63,842 bases of DNA from Nostoc mirabile CHAB5784 (GTDB taxonomy: Bacteria; Cyanobacteriota; Cyanobacteriia; Cyanobacteriales; Nostocaceae), in NCBI RefSeq assembly GCF_020829645.1, contig NZ_JAIVFS010000047.1, positions 1-63,842 of the forward strand, in the 5' to 3' direction. Positions 51,218 to 60,479 of this stretch are shown in pieces; position 1 is the stretch's first letter; each line of letters begins with the position of its first letter. The position numbers were made by a program, and so were the translations under genes. The notes under the pieces were generated by a model, which searched no databases, was not told where the DNA came from, and saw only the letters and a program-made list of their open reading frames with translations.

Positions 51218-52108
51218 ATGCAAAGAAAAAAGTGGCTTTTAAGAACGGGGCTTGCGCTCCTAATTTTTATCATGGTTGTAGCGGCAAAATTTATGGATAA
51301 AACTCATCCCATCTCAGAACTTTATGTATTTGGGGATAGTCTTTCGGATACAGGGATGGTATTTCGGGCGACAGGAGGAATGTACCCACCTAATCCAACT
51401 TACTTTCAGGGGCGTTACTCGAATGGTCGGGTTTGGATTGAGTATCTTGGCGAAAGCCTCCATCTCTCCTCTAAGCAAACTCACAATTTTGCTTACGGAG
51501 GAGCAACTACTGGCAGTGTTGGCAACAGCTATGTACCTAGCTTGCTAAATCAAGTGCAGACGTTTACGCAGACACATCAACATACGAATCCAGATGCTTT
51601 GTATGTGCTATGGGCAGGCGCAAATGATTATTTGCAAGGGGTAAGCAGTGCAACTATTCCTGTTAAAAATGTGACGACGGCAATCAACTCTCTAACTGAT
51701 GTGGGTGCTAAAAAGATTCTGGTTGCAAATTTACCAGATTTAGGACAGTTACCTGCCACTAGAAACAGTACGAATTCCGCGAACCTCAGTGCATTAACAC
51801 AATCACATAATCAAGGCTTGAGGCGATCGCTCAAGGTACTAAGTCAACAGCATTCTGATCTGGAGATTGTGCAATTAGATGCTAACGCGCTGTATCGAGA
51901 TGCGATTGCAAATCCGGCAGCCTTTAACTTTACCAATGTGAGCGGTCCATGTTTATCTGGCGATCGCACCTGCGGTAAACCAGACCAGTTTTTGTTCTGG
52001 GATGGCATTCATCCGACGGCTGCGGCTCATCGCATCATCGGCGAAACTGCTTTCTCAACCATTCAAGAGGCAGGGATGATTAATCCTCGTTCAATGTTGG
52101 TTCCCTAA
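51218..52108 (+). CDS. SGNH/GDSL-family esterase or lipase
   Basis: From the ATG at 51218 the protein has 296 residues. An N-terminal hydrophobic segment (about 10-23) is a signal or anchor, so the enzyme is likely periplasmic or secreted. All SGNH blocks are present: GDSLSDTG (nucleophile Ser41), YGGATTGS, WAGANDY and WDGIHPT, giving the Ser-Gly-Asn-His set and the Asp-His pair. CLSGDRTCGK probably forms a disulfide loop. The class cleaves esters of lipids, sugars or other small molecules; the substrate is not known. The in-frame TTG at 51203 is a less likely start. Confidence 0.88.
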   Translation: MQRKKWLLRTGLALLIFIMVVAAKFMDKTHPISELYVFGDSLSDTGMVFRATGGMYPPNPTYFQGRYSNGRVWIEYLGESLHLSSKQTHNFAYGGATTGSVGNSYVPSLLNQVQTFTQTHQHTNPDALYVLWAGANDYLQGVSSATIPVKNVTTAINSLTDVGAKKILVANLPDLGQLPATRNSTNSANLSALTQSHNQGLRRSLKVLSQQHSDLEIVQLDANALYRDAIANPAAFNFTNVSGPCLSGDRTCGKPDQFLFWDGIHPTAAAHRIIGETAFSTIQEAGMINPRSMLVP

Positions 52109-52198
52109 CTGAGTTGATCAGTTTTTGCAGGGATAAAATTATTTCTGTCAAAAATCTTTAGATTACAGCGTTTTTCATCTATTTGAACAACGATACTT

Positions 52199-52232
52199 TG
52201 TAGGGGCGCATAGCTAGCTGTGCGCCCCTACA
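52199..52232. repeat. Hairpin TGTAGGGGCGCA
   Basis: TGTAGGGGCGCA and TGCGCCCCTACA are perfect inverted repeats. It lies in the 403-bp gap before metY; no riboswitch was recognised in the gap. Confidence 0.8.
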
Positions 52233-52511
52233 GTATCAATAAGGTTCAGTTAAGCATTTTTTTTCTTCTCTCTGTTCCCTCTGTGCCTCTGCGGTTCGTT
52301 AAAAAAATTGACTTTGATAAAGAGTTTTAGCCTTAACTGAACCGTATTGCCTACAGTATGGTCGAACTAAAAATAACTATAAAATACGGTAAGCTTTAAG
52401 AATTACCGTAGATTTCTCTAACACAACGCTCAAATAGTATATTACTTTCTTATATAATTCTTTCCTTCTGCCTCCTGCCCCCTGCCTCCTGCCTTCTCTT
52501 AATAACTGCTT

Positions 52512-53816
52512 ATGTCTGAACAATATCGTTTTGAAACCTTGCAAGTTCATGCTGGACAAGAACCGGCTCCCGGAACTAATGCTCGTGCTGTACCAATTTA
52601 CCAAACGACTTCCTACGTTTTTGACGACGCCGATCACGGAGCGCGGTTATTTGCTCTCCAGGAATTTGGTAACATTTATACCCGGATCATGAACCCGACG
52701 ACGGATGTATTTGAAAAGCGAATTGCTGCTTTAGAAGGGGGTGTAGCAGCATTAGCAACAGCTAGTGGTCAAGCGGCGCAATTCTTGGCAATCAGTACCA
52801 TTGCTCAGGCTGGGGATAATATTGTTTCCACTAGTTTTTTGTATGGGGGAACATATAACCAGTTTAAAGTATCCCTACCACGTTTAGGTATTAACGTCAA
52901 GTTTGCCCTGGGAGATGATCCAGAAAGTTTCCGTCAGGCGATCGACGATCGCACCAAAGCGTTATACGTTGAAACTATTGGCAATCCTCAATTCAACATT
53001 CCCGACTTTGCCGCATTAGCTCACATTGCCCACGAAAACGGCATACCTTTAATTGTGGATAATACCTTCGGTGCTGGTGGGTATTTAGCTCGACCCATTG
53101 AACATGGTGCAGATGTTGTAGTAGAATCTGCAACTAAATGGATTGGTGGGCATGGTACTTCCATTGGTGGCGTAATTGTCGATTCTGGTAAATTTGACTG
53201 GGGTAACGGTAAATTTCCCCTGTTTACTGAGCCAGCACCCGGTTATCATGGGCTGAATTTTCAAGAAGTGTTTGGCCCTAGTGGTTCCTTTGGTAACATT
53301 GCCTTTATTATCCGCGCCAGAGTCGAGGGTTTGCGGGATTTTGGCCCGTCCTTGAGTCCATTTAACGCCTTTCTTTTGCTGCAAGGATTAGAGACTCTTT
53401 CCTTACGTGTAGATCGGCATGTGAGCAATGCCCTAGAATTAGCTCGGTGGTTAGAGCAACAAGAGCAAGTATTATGGGTTAATTATCCGGGACTTCCTAA
53501 TCACCCTTATCATGAACGAGCGAAGAAATATCTCCGGCATGGCTTTGGGGGAGTTTTAAACTTTGGCATCAAAGGTGGATTGGAGGCAGGTAAAGCTTTT
53601 ATTAATCATGTAAAATTGGCGAGTCATTTAGCAAATGTTGGTGATGCTAAAACCCTCGTTATTCATCCCGCTTCCACAACCCATCAACAGCTAAGTGATG
53701 ACGAACAGCTTTCAGCAGGTGTGACACCTGATTTAGTGCGGGTATCAGTGGGAATTGAACATATCGACGATATCAAAGAGGATTTCCAGCAGGCATTCCG
53801 GCAAGTTAGGAGTTAA
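52512..53816 (+). CDS. metY: O-acetylhomoserine sulfhydrylase (MetY)
   Basis: A PLP enzyme of the Cys/Met metabolism family that makes homocysteine from O-acetylhomoserine and sulfide. The 434 residues match the family length. The N-terminus QVHAGQEPAPGTNARAVPIY and the Tyr/Arg motif YTRIMNPTTD are typical. The PLP lysine is Lys209 (ESATKWIGGHG). metX follows in the same direction 132 bp downstream, so the two genes form one pathway: homoserine to O-acetylhomoserine to homocysteine. Confidence 0.95.
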   Translation: MSEQYRFETLQVHAGQEPAPGTNARAVPIYQTTSYVFDDADHGARLFALQEFGNIYTRIMNPTTDVFEKRIAALEGGVAALATASGQAAQFLAISTIAQAGDNIVSTSFLYGGTYNQFKVSLPRLGINVKFALGDDPESFRQAIDDRTKALYVETIGNPQFNIPDFAALAHIAHENGIPLIVDNTFGAGGYLARPIEHGADVVVESATKWIGGHGTSIGGVIVDSGKFDWGNGKFPLFTEPAPGYHGLNFQEVFGPSGSFGNIAFIIRARVEGLRDFGPSLSPFNAFLLLQGLETLSLRVDRHVSNALELARWLEQQEQVLWVNYPGLPNHPYHERAKKYLRHGFGGVLNFGIKGGLEAGKAFINHVKLASHLANVGDAKTLVIHPASTTHQQLSDDEQLSAGVTPDLVRVSVGIEHIDDIKEDFQQAFRQVRS

Positions 53817-53817
53817 T

Positions 53818-53948
53818 AAATGGGGAATGGGGAATGGGGAATGGGGAATGGAGCATGGGGCATTGGTTATTAATTCTTCTCCTCCACTCCTAACTCCTAA
53901 CTCCTAACTCTTAACTCCTAACTCCCCACTCCCCACTCCCCACTCCCT
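53818..53948. repeat. Heptameric repeats (GGGGAAT)n and (CTCCTAA)n between metY and metX
   Basis: A run of (TGGGGAA) heptamers (53821-53855) is followed by (CTCCTAA) and (CTCCCCA) runs to 53945. They fill the gap up to the metX start, which leaves no clear ribosome binding site. Confidence 0.9.
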
Positions 53949-55028
53949 ATGATCTACTCAGACTTCATTTCACCGCAAACCCAGTTTTACCAGCTGACAG
54001 TGCCATTTCAACTGGAAGGGGGCGAAACATTAACTGGGGTTCAGGTTGCTTATCGCACCTGGGGACAGTTAAATGCCCAAGGCGATAATGGGGTACTGAT
54101 TTGTCATGCGTTAACTGGTTCGGCTGATGCAGATGATTGGTGGGAACCTTTGTTTGGTTCAGGGAAAGCTTTCAATCCAGAACACGATTTTATTGTGTGC
54201 AGCAACATCTTGGGAAGTTGTTACGGCACAACCGGGCCAACTAGTATCAATCCCATAACGGGAAACCCTTATGGCGTAACCTTCCCTGAGATTACAATCC
54301 GAGATATGGTTCACCTGCAAGCTGTACTACTAGAATACCTGGGTGTTCAATCTCTGCGGTTAGTAATTGGCGGATCACTCGGTGGAATGCAAGCACTAGA
54401 GTGGGCGTTATTATATCCAGAAAAGGTGAAAGCGATTGCACCCATTGCTGTTTCTGGAAGACATTCAGCTTGGTGTATTGGATTAAGTGAAACCCAAAGA
54501 CAGGCAATTTACGCCGATCCAAACTGGCAAGGAGGGAACTACACCCAGGATGCGCCCCCAAACCAAGGACTCGCAGTTGCACGGATGATGGCGATGTCTA
54601 CTTACCGTTCTTGGGATAGTTTTACAATTCGCTTTGGGCGGCAGTATGATGCATCTGAGCAGTTTGCTATAGCCAGTTACTTACAGCATCAAGGTCAAAA
54701 GCTGACAGAACGATTTGATGCCAACACTTACATTACCCTCACCCATGTAATGGATCGCCATGATGTTGCACGCGATCGCACAGTTCCTAATTTATCAGAT
54801 TATGAATCTGTTCTGCGAAGCATCCAGCAACCGACTTTAGTTGTTGCAATTGATTCTGACATCCTCTATCCTCCAGTAGAACAACAAGAATTGGCAAATT
54901 TAATCCCTAATGCTCAACTGGCTTGGCTGAAATCAACCCACGGACATGATGCATTTTTAATTGACATGGATGCATTGAATGAAATACTAATCTCTTTTCA
55001 GCAAAGTTTAGATTTCCCAGCCTCCTAA
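53949..55028 (+). CDS. metX: Homoserine O-acetyltransferase (MetX)
   Basis: An alpha/beta hydrolase-fold enzyme that acetylates homoserine with acetyl-CoA. The 359 residues contain the nucleophile Ser143 (GGSLGGMQALEW), and the Asp-His pair in VVAIDSDILYPP and STHGHDAFLID. AYRTWGQLNAQG and HALTGSADADDWW are typical N-terminal blocks. It is the partner of metY upstream. The start lies directly after heptameric repeats. Confidence 0.95.
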   Translation: MIYSDFISPQTQFYQLTVPFQLEGGETLTGVQVAYRTWGQLNAQGDNGVLICHALTGSADADDWWEPLFGSGKAFNPEHDFIVCSNILGSCYGTTGPTSINPITGNPYGVTFPEITIRDMVHLQAVLLEYLGVQSLRLVIGGSLGGMQALEWALLYPEKVKAIAPIAVSGRHSAWCIGLSETQRQAIYADPNWQGGNYTQDAPPNQGLAVARMMAMSTYRSWDSFTIRFGRQYDASEQFAIASYLQHQGQKLTERFDANTYITLTHVMDRHDVARDRTVPNLSDYESVLRSIQQPTLVVAIDSDILYPPVEQQELANLIPNAQLAWLKSTHGHDAFLIDMDALNEILISFQQSLDFPAS

Positions 55029-55051
55029 CTCGACGTATTCAGAAAAAAGCT

Positions 55052-55195
55052 AGGGCGTGTTTTCAAAGTCTTAGATCCCCCCAACCCCCCCTTAAAAAGG
55101 GGGGCAAAGAGTCTCTTAAAGTCCCCCTTTTTAAGGGGGATTTAGGGGGATCTAAAAAGTTATGGCGCAAAACGAGTAGTTTGAAAACACGCCCT
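55052..55195. mobile_element. 144-bp miniature element with 16-bp perfect ends
   Basis: The ends AGGGCGTGTTTTCAAA (55052-55067) and TTTGAAAACACGCCCT (55180-55195) are perfect inverted repeats. The inside holds TTAGATCCCCC...GGGGGATCTAA and a CCCTTAAAAAGGGGGG palindrome. No transposase lies inside. Confidence 0.8.
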
Positions 55196-55253
55196 ATACT
55201 TTCCAAGTTCTGAGCATGAAGTTCCGAGATAACAAAGCTCTCGTTAGCTATAT

Positions 55254-55748
55254 TTACTCGATCTGTTGCAGATTACTAATTGTAAAGAATATTGTATCAT
55301 CAGTTCTTTGCTTATCATAATCAATGTTAATTTGAGTAGGATAGCCAAGTGTCGGGTTATATTGTACAGTCAAGTTGTCTGCTTTTTTAATGAACGCATT
55401 TCTAATGATATTAAATAGTTTAGGGATTGTATTATATTTTTCAAATAAAGCTGTATCTACTGGGTTTTTACCATATTTATAAGTAATGGAAGTTGTGACT
55501 CCATTACGTACTTCAATAATCACTGGTTCTGTGGATTTGGGGAAACAAAAGCAACTTCTAGTAAATTCATAGCGATAGTTAGAGATTTTTTTCTGTCTCC
55601 ATAATCGGTGATTAATCTTAAATTGTTCTAAGGCAAAATTATTAGACGCTGGTTTTTGGGCTACCTGTATAGGAGGTTGAGATATTACAGGTGTACTCAA
55701 ACCCAAAGATGCCACTAAAATGGCACTAATTGCAATTGGTAAACGCAT
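55254..55748 (-). CDS. Secreted DUF6174-type protein
   Basis: A 164-residue protein with a signal peptide (MRLPIAISAILVASLGLSTP, then VISQ). The domain has HRLWRQKKISNYRYEFTRSC, FCFPKSTEPVIIEVRNGV, a Leu/Ile helix FNIIRNAFIKKADNLTVQYN and GYPTQINIDYDKQRTDDTIF. The CFC pair after NYRYEFTRSC and the final GYPT-x-I-x-ID are marks of DUF6174. The function of this domain is unknown. It probably acts outside the cytoplasm. Confidence 0.8.
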   Translation of the reverse strand: MRLPIAISAILVASLGLSTPVISQPPIQVAQKPASNNFALEQFKINHRLWRQKKISNYRYEFTRSCFCFPKSTEPVIIEVRNGVTTSITYKYGKNPVDTALFEKYNTIPKLFNIIRNAFIKKADNLTVQYNPTLGYPTQINIDYDKQRTDDTIFFTISNLQQIE

Positions 55749-55775
55749 ATAAATCCATCTTTAACTCTAATTGCT

Positions 55776-55895
55776 TATACCAATTCTGCATGAAGATGCA
55801 CATAATAAGACCCCCCTGTAGTCCCCCCTTGATAAGGGGGGACGGCATAGCCGGGGGGTAAATATATGCAGCTTCACAAAGAAACGGTATTAGTA
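55776..55895. repeat. Dispersed repeat, second good copy of the 14346 element
   Basis: ATTCTGCATGAAGATGCACA, TAATAAGACCCCCCTGTAGT, AAGGGGGGACGGCATAGCCG and TAAATATATGCAGC match 14346-14460 closely, in the same orientation. Confidence 0.8.
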
Positions 55896-55963
55896 GTTTA
55901 ACGTGCTTAAAGGTGATTGCCAAAAAACTGAAATTATTTTTGACATTCATCCATAGCCTAGTT

Positions 55964-58690
55964 TTACTCATCTAAACGGACTGCGATCGCATTCAGCAAT
56001 GACTCAAATCCTGATTCGCTGTGAATATCAGGGGTGAGCGTGTTCATATCTTGAAGGATATCTACCAGTCTATCAATAGTGGCTCTAATTTCTGTATATT
56101 CGTCGATTGACCTTGTTAGGCTTGGCACGTTTGCAGAAGAAGACAATAGTTTGATTTTTGCTTCTAGTTTTTGAATTTCTCCTTCCCAATGGATTATGTA
56201 GTCAGCGCGTTCAATAGGTTCATATATATTTGCATCTGATAACACAATAGGGAAAATTCGATCATAAAATTCACCATTTTTAGCAATTTGCACTAGCTCA
56301 AACATGCAATTGGGAGACTTTAAATACTTGTCACTAATAACTGCGATCGCACATTTACCGCGTCCAATCCGTTCCATAAAGGCTTTAATTTGTCCTTTGT
56401 AGCCCAAATCGCGTTTATCACGGATGATTTTGATTCCTTTAGCCTGGAAAGTCTCATCCAGTTTATTGACAAATTGCTCACTTTCTCCACCCCAAGCATA
56501 GGAAATGAAGATTTCTTTGCTATCTGCTAACCGATGCGTCAACAATTCATTTTTCTCTTGCTCCAGTTCGCTTTGCAACGGTGTAACTTTGGGGTTGATT
56601 TCCCCATCTGCTCTATCGGGTTGTAACATAACATCATCGATTAACTTGCGGACATCTACCATTTTATAGCTTTTCCTACATTGAATCTGGTAAGCACTAT
56701 TATTTAGAAACTCACGCAGCTCGTTTAGAGGATAACTATAAGAAGTCTGGCTTCCTTCACATTTTTCGCAATTACAAGGAACTAAAGTTTGATATTGCAA
56801 ACGTTCGTAAGAGTTGTGGATTTTTTCGAGTTCATGGGTGATGACTGCCATCAATTCTTTTGTACGGTTTCCGGCTACACAGATTTTAATTTCTCGTTGA
56901 TTGTAGTTTTCAATGATTTCAGCACGAGTTTGGTCTTTGTTGAGAACAACACCGCTTTTCCAAACGAGTTTTTGCTGTTCAATCCAAGGGTGTGTCTCGA
57001 CAATAAAGCGGGTGAGGATGCCTTTGGGCATGAATGTATAGGTGTAGCGCAGGATCAGGTTGTGGGGATCTTCCCAGGTATAATCAGCTTTTTCAATGGA
57101 AAGCAATTGCGGGGCAATATAAGTGCCTGGACGATCGCGGATTTCGTAGCAAAGCTTGAACTGCATCATTAATTGCAGGAGTTCATCTCGCATATCTGCA
57201 TATTCGCCGTCTTGCCAAATATTTTTCAGGTCGTCTTTGGTAAAACAACCAAGATTTTCCTTGACAGTTTGATTATCCAAAACTTTGTAAACGGCAGTTG
57301 TCGCCCATTCAGGTTTGAGGATGACGTAGTGTTTGAGTGTAGAATCGTCTTGAAAATGGAGGCAAACGCCGAGGTCGTGGAGATAGCTACTCAAGCGCAG
57401 CATGTCTTTACGGTCAGTTAAATTATTGACTCGACAAAGGTTAAAGTATTCTTCAACGCTGATGTAATTTCGGGAATTGTTTTCTAGGACGGCTCTGACT
57501 CTTACCCAGAGTTTTGGTAGAGGTGTACCAACGTGGTCAAGATTACTGATGTAAAGCTGAATCGCGTCTTTAATCTCGGCTAAACCGCGATTAGTTTCTA
57601 AATTCGTTGCCAGAATTTTCTCCAGATTGCTGAATTCTCCTCGTAACTGCCCTTCATTGACTTCGCACTGACGGTTTTGTTTTTCGTTTTTGATGATCAG
57701 AACTGGGCTTTTGTCGCTCAAGAGTTCGACAACTTTCAGCCACCAGTAAAAATCAGTGTTTTCTTTGCGAGTGTCGGCAACTAAGGCATAGAGAGAACGC
57801 TTGCTGAGGAAAAACTGATGGGTTTGGTGGTAGATTTCCTGACCGCCAAAATCCCAGATGTTGACGCGAAAATCTTTGCCATTGGGCTGTGTAAAGTGCC
57901 ACCGGATCACCTCAATGCCTTCGGTTGATTTCTCTTCTGGCTGGAGTTTATAGGTTTCGTCTTTGATTTTCTTGGCTAAAGAGGTTTTACCGGCTCCTCC
58001 TTCGCCAACAATCAAGAATTTTGCTTCGTAGAAGGGTTCGGTTTCGGTTGGATCTTGCACCCGAAAATAGAAATTGAGAATTTCATCCACATCACCTGGA
58101 GCTAAAATCTCAGGTGGAATGGGGAGTGGATTTCTACGAAGTTGCAGTGATTCCAGGTTGGCGAGTTGGACAATTTCCGGTGGCAGACTGCTTAGTTGAT
58201 TGTCGTTGAGGTAAAGCGTTTGCAGGTTGGTGAGTTGGACAATTTCCGGTGGCAGACTGCTCAGTTGATTACTGCTGAGGTTAAGCCATTGCAGATTGGT
58301 GAGTTGGACAATTTCCTTTGACAGAGTGCTCAGTTGATTGCCGCTAAGATGGAGCCATTGGAGATTAGTGAGTTTTCCAAATTTTGCTGGCAGACTGCTC
58401 AATTGATTGTTGTCGAGATAGAGAATTTGCAGGTTGGTGAGTTTTCCAAATTCCGCTGGCAGGCTGCTCAATTGATTGCTGCGGAGATTGAGCGATTGCA
58501 GGTTGGTGAGTTGGCCAATTTCCGGTGGCAGACTGCTCAGTTGATTACCGTCGAGGTAGAGGGTTTGCAGGTTGGTGAGTTGGCCAATTTCCGGTGGCAG
58601 CGTTGTTAAGCGTTTGCCAGAAAGGTCTAATTCTGTCACCTTGTCTTTGATAGCTTGTTCAATAATTTGCAGCAGTTCTTCGTTAGTCAT
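55964..58690 (-). CDS. LRR-Roc-COR-TIR protein (bacterial Roco with TIR effector)
   Basis: A 908-residue protein. Residues 15-190 form about seven 23-residue leucine-rich repeats (LTNLQxLxLxxNQLSSLPPE). A Roc GTPase follows: P-loop GEGGAGKT (229-236) and DFGGQE (280-285); the base-recognition segment reads IIKNEKQNR (332-340). The COR domain spans about 390-700, with a PCNCEKC cysteine cluster (638-644). Residues 725-835 are a TIR domain (KEIFISYAWGGESEQFVNKL), with Glu798 in NCMFELVQ at the place of the catalytic Glu of NADase TIRs. The design is sensor, GTPase switch, effector, as in innate-immunity proteins. A role in phage defence is inferred. Confidence 0.9.
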   Translation of the reverse strand: MTNEELLQIIEQAIKDKVTELDLSGKRLTTLPPEIGQLTNLQTLYLDGNQLSSLPPEIGQLTNLQSLNLRSNQLSSLPAEFGKLTNLQILYLDNNQLSSLPAKFGKLTNLQWLHLSGNQLSTLSKEIVQLTNLQWLNLSSNQLSSLPPEIVQLTNLQTLYLNDNQLSSLPPEIVQLANLESLQLRRNPLPIPPEILAPGDVDEILNFYFRVQDPTETEPFYEAKFLIVGEGGAGKTSLAKKIKDETYKLQPEEKSTEGIEVIRWHFTQPNGKDFRVNIWDFGGQEIYHQTHQFFLSKRSLYALVADTRKENTDFYWWLKVVELLSDKSPVLIIKNEKQNRQCEVNEGQLRGEFSNLEKILATNLETNRGLAEIKDAIQLYISNLDHVGTPLPKLWVRVRAVLENNSRNYISVEEYFNLCRVNNLTDRKDMLRLSSYLHDLGVCLHFQDDSTLKHYVILKPEWATTAVYKVLDNQTVKENLGCFTKDDLKNIWQDGEYADMRDELLQLMMQFKLCYEIRDRPGTYIAPQLLSIEKADYTWEDPHNLILRYTYTFMPKGILTRFIVETHPWIEQQKLVWKSGVVLNKDQTRAEIIENYNQREIKICVAGNRTKELMAVITHELEKIHNSYERLQYQTLVPCNCEKCEGSQTSYSYPLNELREFLNNSAYQIQCRKSYKMVDVRKLIDDVMLQPDRADGEINPKVTPLQSELEQEKNELLTHRLADSKEIFISYAWGGESEQFVNKLDETFQAKGIKIIRDKRDLGYKGQIKAFMERIGRGKCAIAVISDKYLKSPNCMFELVQIAKNGEFYDRIFPIVLSDANIYEPIERADYIIHWEGEIQKLEAKIKLLSSSANVPSLTRSIDEYTEIRATIDRLVDILQDMNTLTPDIHSESGFESLLNAIAVRLDE

Positions 58691-59020
58691 TTCGGGTTTT
58701 TATAGAGGCGATGCCTGACGACGAGTTGCTGCTTGGACGCGCAGCAGAAAAATTGACCTAATTAATAATGTAGCCTGTATCAAGGATTGCATTGAGGCAA
58801 TGTGCGTTAGCGTAGCTCCTCGTAGACATCATTGCAGACTCCTGCCCGTCTAAGCTCGATCTCAGGTTTTGTCGTTACCGACATTTTTGTAACAGTCAAA
58901 GTGTCGCGCTGACGAACATCCCGCCAAGAAATAAATTTCTTGGCTAAGAGCTACTGTCCACTGAAGTGGACTGAAATTTTTACTTTTACAGAGTATAGCT
59001 ATCTACATTGCTTAAAATCT

Positions 59021-59335
59021 TATATAGCGGTTCCCATTCAGATGCGGTACAACATTATATCGCCAGGTGTAGGGGCACGGCAGTGCCCATTGGTGTCAAC
59101 TTAAGCTTAGAACCATACAGCGTAAGTCTTTGGGGTTCTCTCTATTAGCACCCTAAACTTTTGATCCCCCCTAACCCCCCTTAAAAAGGGGGGAATTAGA
59201 ATCGAGTGCCCCCAATTTATCGGGGGTTGGGGGATCTAAAACTACGGAAAATTGAGTGTTTGGGCTTAAGTTGACACGTATGGGCAGTGCCGTGCCCTTA
59301 CCGATGTACCTCACATAAACGAGAACCGCTATATT
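59021..59335. repeat. Three-layer nested palindromic repeat
   Basis: The outermost arms are TATAGCGGTTC (59023-59033) and GAACCGCTATA (59323-59333). Inside are GGGCACGGCAGTGCCCAT (59073-59090) and ATGGGCAGTGCCGTGCCC (59280-59297). Innermost is a unit with GTGTCAACTTAAGC (59093-59106) and GCTTAAGTTGACAC (59264-59277), which holds a CCCCCCTTAAAAAGGGGGG core. It looks like one small element inserted in the loop of another. Confidence 0.85.
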
Positions 59336-59412
59336 TAGTCCTCTTGAGAGGACTTTAGCTATAAGCCTGGGAATTTATTCCAAGGCGGGATGGCAACGAA
59401 GCAGAAGATTTA
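59334..59412 (+). repeat. Dispersed repeat, TAGTCCTCTTGAGAGGACTT
   Basis: Copy of the family at 10441-10620 (minus) and 63563-63650 (plus): TAGTCCTCTTGAGAGGACTT, TAGCTATAAGCC, GGAATTTATTCCAAGGCGGG and ATGGCAACGAAGC. Confidence 0.85.
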
Positions 59413-59481
59413 TGCAGAAGATTTATAAATATGTTGGTAATGATAAGCCCCTACCCGTCTACGCTCCATCTCAAAACCTCA

Positions 59482-59990
59482 TCATTCCACCTCTGAACTC
59501 GGAAGTTGCACCTTTTTACACCAATTGTCGAGCAAAAAGAGCAATCGCTCCACTTCTGAACTCAAATTGTCGAGCAAAAAGGGCGATCGTTCCACCTCTG
59601 AACTCAAATTGTCGAGCAAAAAGGGTGATCGCTCCACCTCTGAACTCAAATTGTCGAGCAAAAAGGGCGATCGCTCCACCTCTGAACATGAATTGTCGAG
59701 TAAAAAGAGCGATCGCTCCACCTCTGAACTCGGAAGTTGCACCTTTCTACACCAATTGTCGAGCAAAAAGGGCGATCGCTCCACTTCTGAACTCGAAGCT
59801 TGCACCTTTTTACACCAATTGTCAAGCAAAAAGGGTGATCGCTCTACCTCTGAACTCAAATTGTCGAGCAAAAAGGGTGATCGTTCCACTTCTTAACACG
59901 AACTGTCGAGCAAAAAGGGCGATCGCTCCACCTCTGAACTCAAATTGTCGAGCAAAAAGAGCGATCGCTCTACTGGCGTGGCAAGCTTAA
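59482..59990. repeat. Second HIP1-type tandem array, 21n phasing
   Basis: The main unit is 42 bp: AATTGTCGAGCAAAAAGGGC, GATCGCTCCACCTCTGAACT, CA. Ten HIP1 or near-HIP1 octamers start at 59541, 59583, 59625, 59667, 59709, 59772, 59835, 59877, 59919 and 59961; spacings are 42 or 63, all multiples of 21. The 63-bp units contain an extra GGAAGTTGCACCTTTTTACA-type stretch. Frames on both strands stay open because the unit length is a multiple of three, so the predicted 192-residue, 135-residue and 123-residue products are not trustworthy. Confidence 0.95.
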
Positions 59991-60112
59991 AATAGTGCAT
60001 TAAATGTAGACGTAGGTTGGGTGGAGCGGAGCGCAACCCAACATATATCAGGATGTTGGGTTACGCAAAGCCTCCACCCAACCTACAATTTTTTTGCAAC
60101 ATCTTAGCCTTG
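59978..60112. repeat. Palindromic insertion splitting the HIP1 array
   Basis: GGCGTGGCAAGCTTAAAATA and the complement of AGCCTTGCTACGCC, with mismatches, bound a GTAGGTTGGGTGGAGCGGAG...CTCCACCCAACCTAC hairpin. Units of the 42-bp array continue on its right, so it interrupts the array. Confidence 0.75.
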
Positions 60113-60119
60113 CTACGCC

Positions 60120-60250
60120 ACTACCTCTGAACTCAAATTGTCGAGCAAAAAGGGCGTAGGCGTAGCCCGTCGTAGACATCGCTCCACTTCTGAACTCAAA
60201 TTGTCGAGTAAAAAGGGCGTAGGCGTAACCTGTCAGAGACATCCCTTGCA
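60120..60250. repeat. Array units with 21-bp insertions in the HIP1 site
   Basis: Two further units of the array carry TAGGCGTAGCCCGTCGTAGA-type sequence inside the octamer, so GCGATCGC becomes GCG, 21 bases, ATCGC. The starts of the split sites (60154 and 60217) are 63 bp apart, equal to one 42-bp unit plus 21. Confidence 0.85.
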
Positions 60251-60479
60251 ACCATCACCATAAAAGAGATCAAATTTCTTGAGTCTGCGTAGGCGGACTT
60301 CCTTTGTATAGCCGCCATTTCTAATCGCCGGATATATTTGCTTCAAATAATAGGTCTGAACGCGGCAAAATATCTAACTTTTTGTATTTGATTTTAATAT
60401 TGTTGTGTAATCCTATGTAACTTGATGGCTATAGCTTTCCACATTGTCCAGCTTCTATCCAATATTCCTGTGTATAAAT

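Noticed and set aside
52109..52511. SAM riboswitch before metY
   Set aside because: I looked for its conserved core and saw only a simple hairpin and low-complexity sequence.
59412..59990. 192-residue plus-strand frame and overlapping 135- and 123-residue frames
   Set aside because: They arise from a 42/63-bp tandem repeat whose unit length is a multiple of three, so frames on both strands remain open. The products are pure 14-residue repeats.
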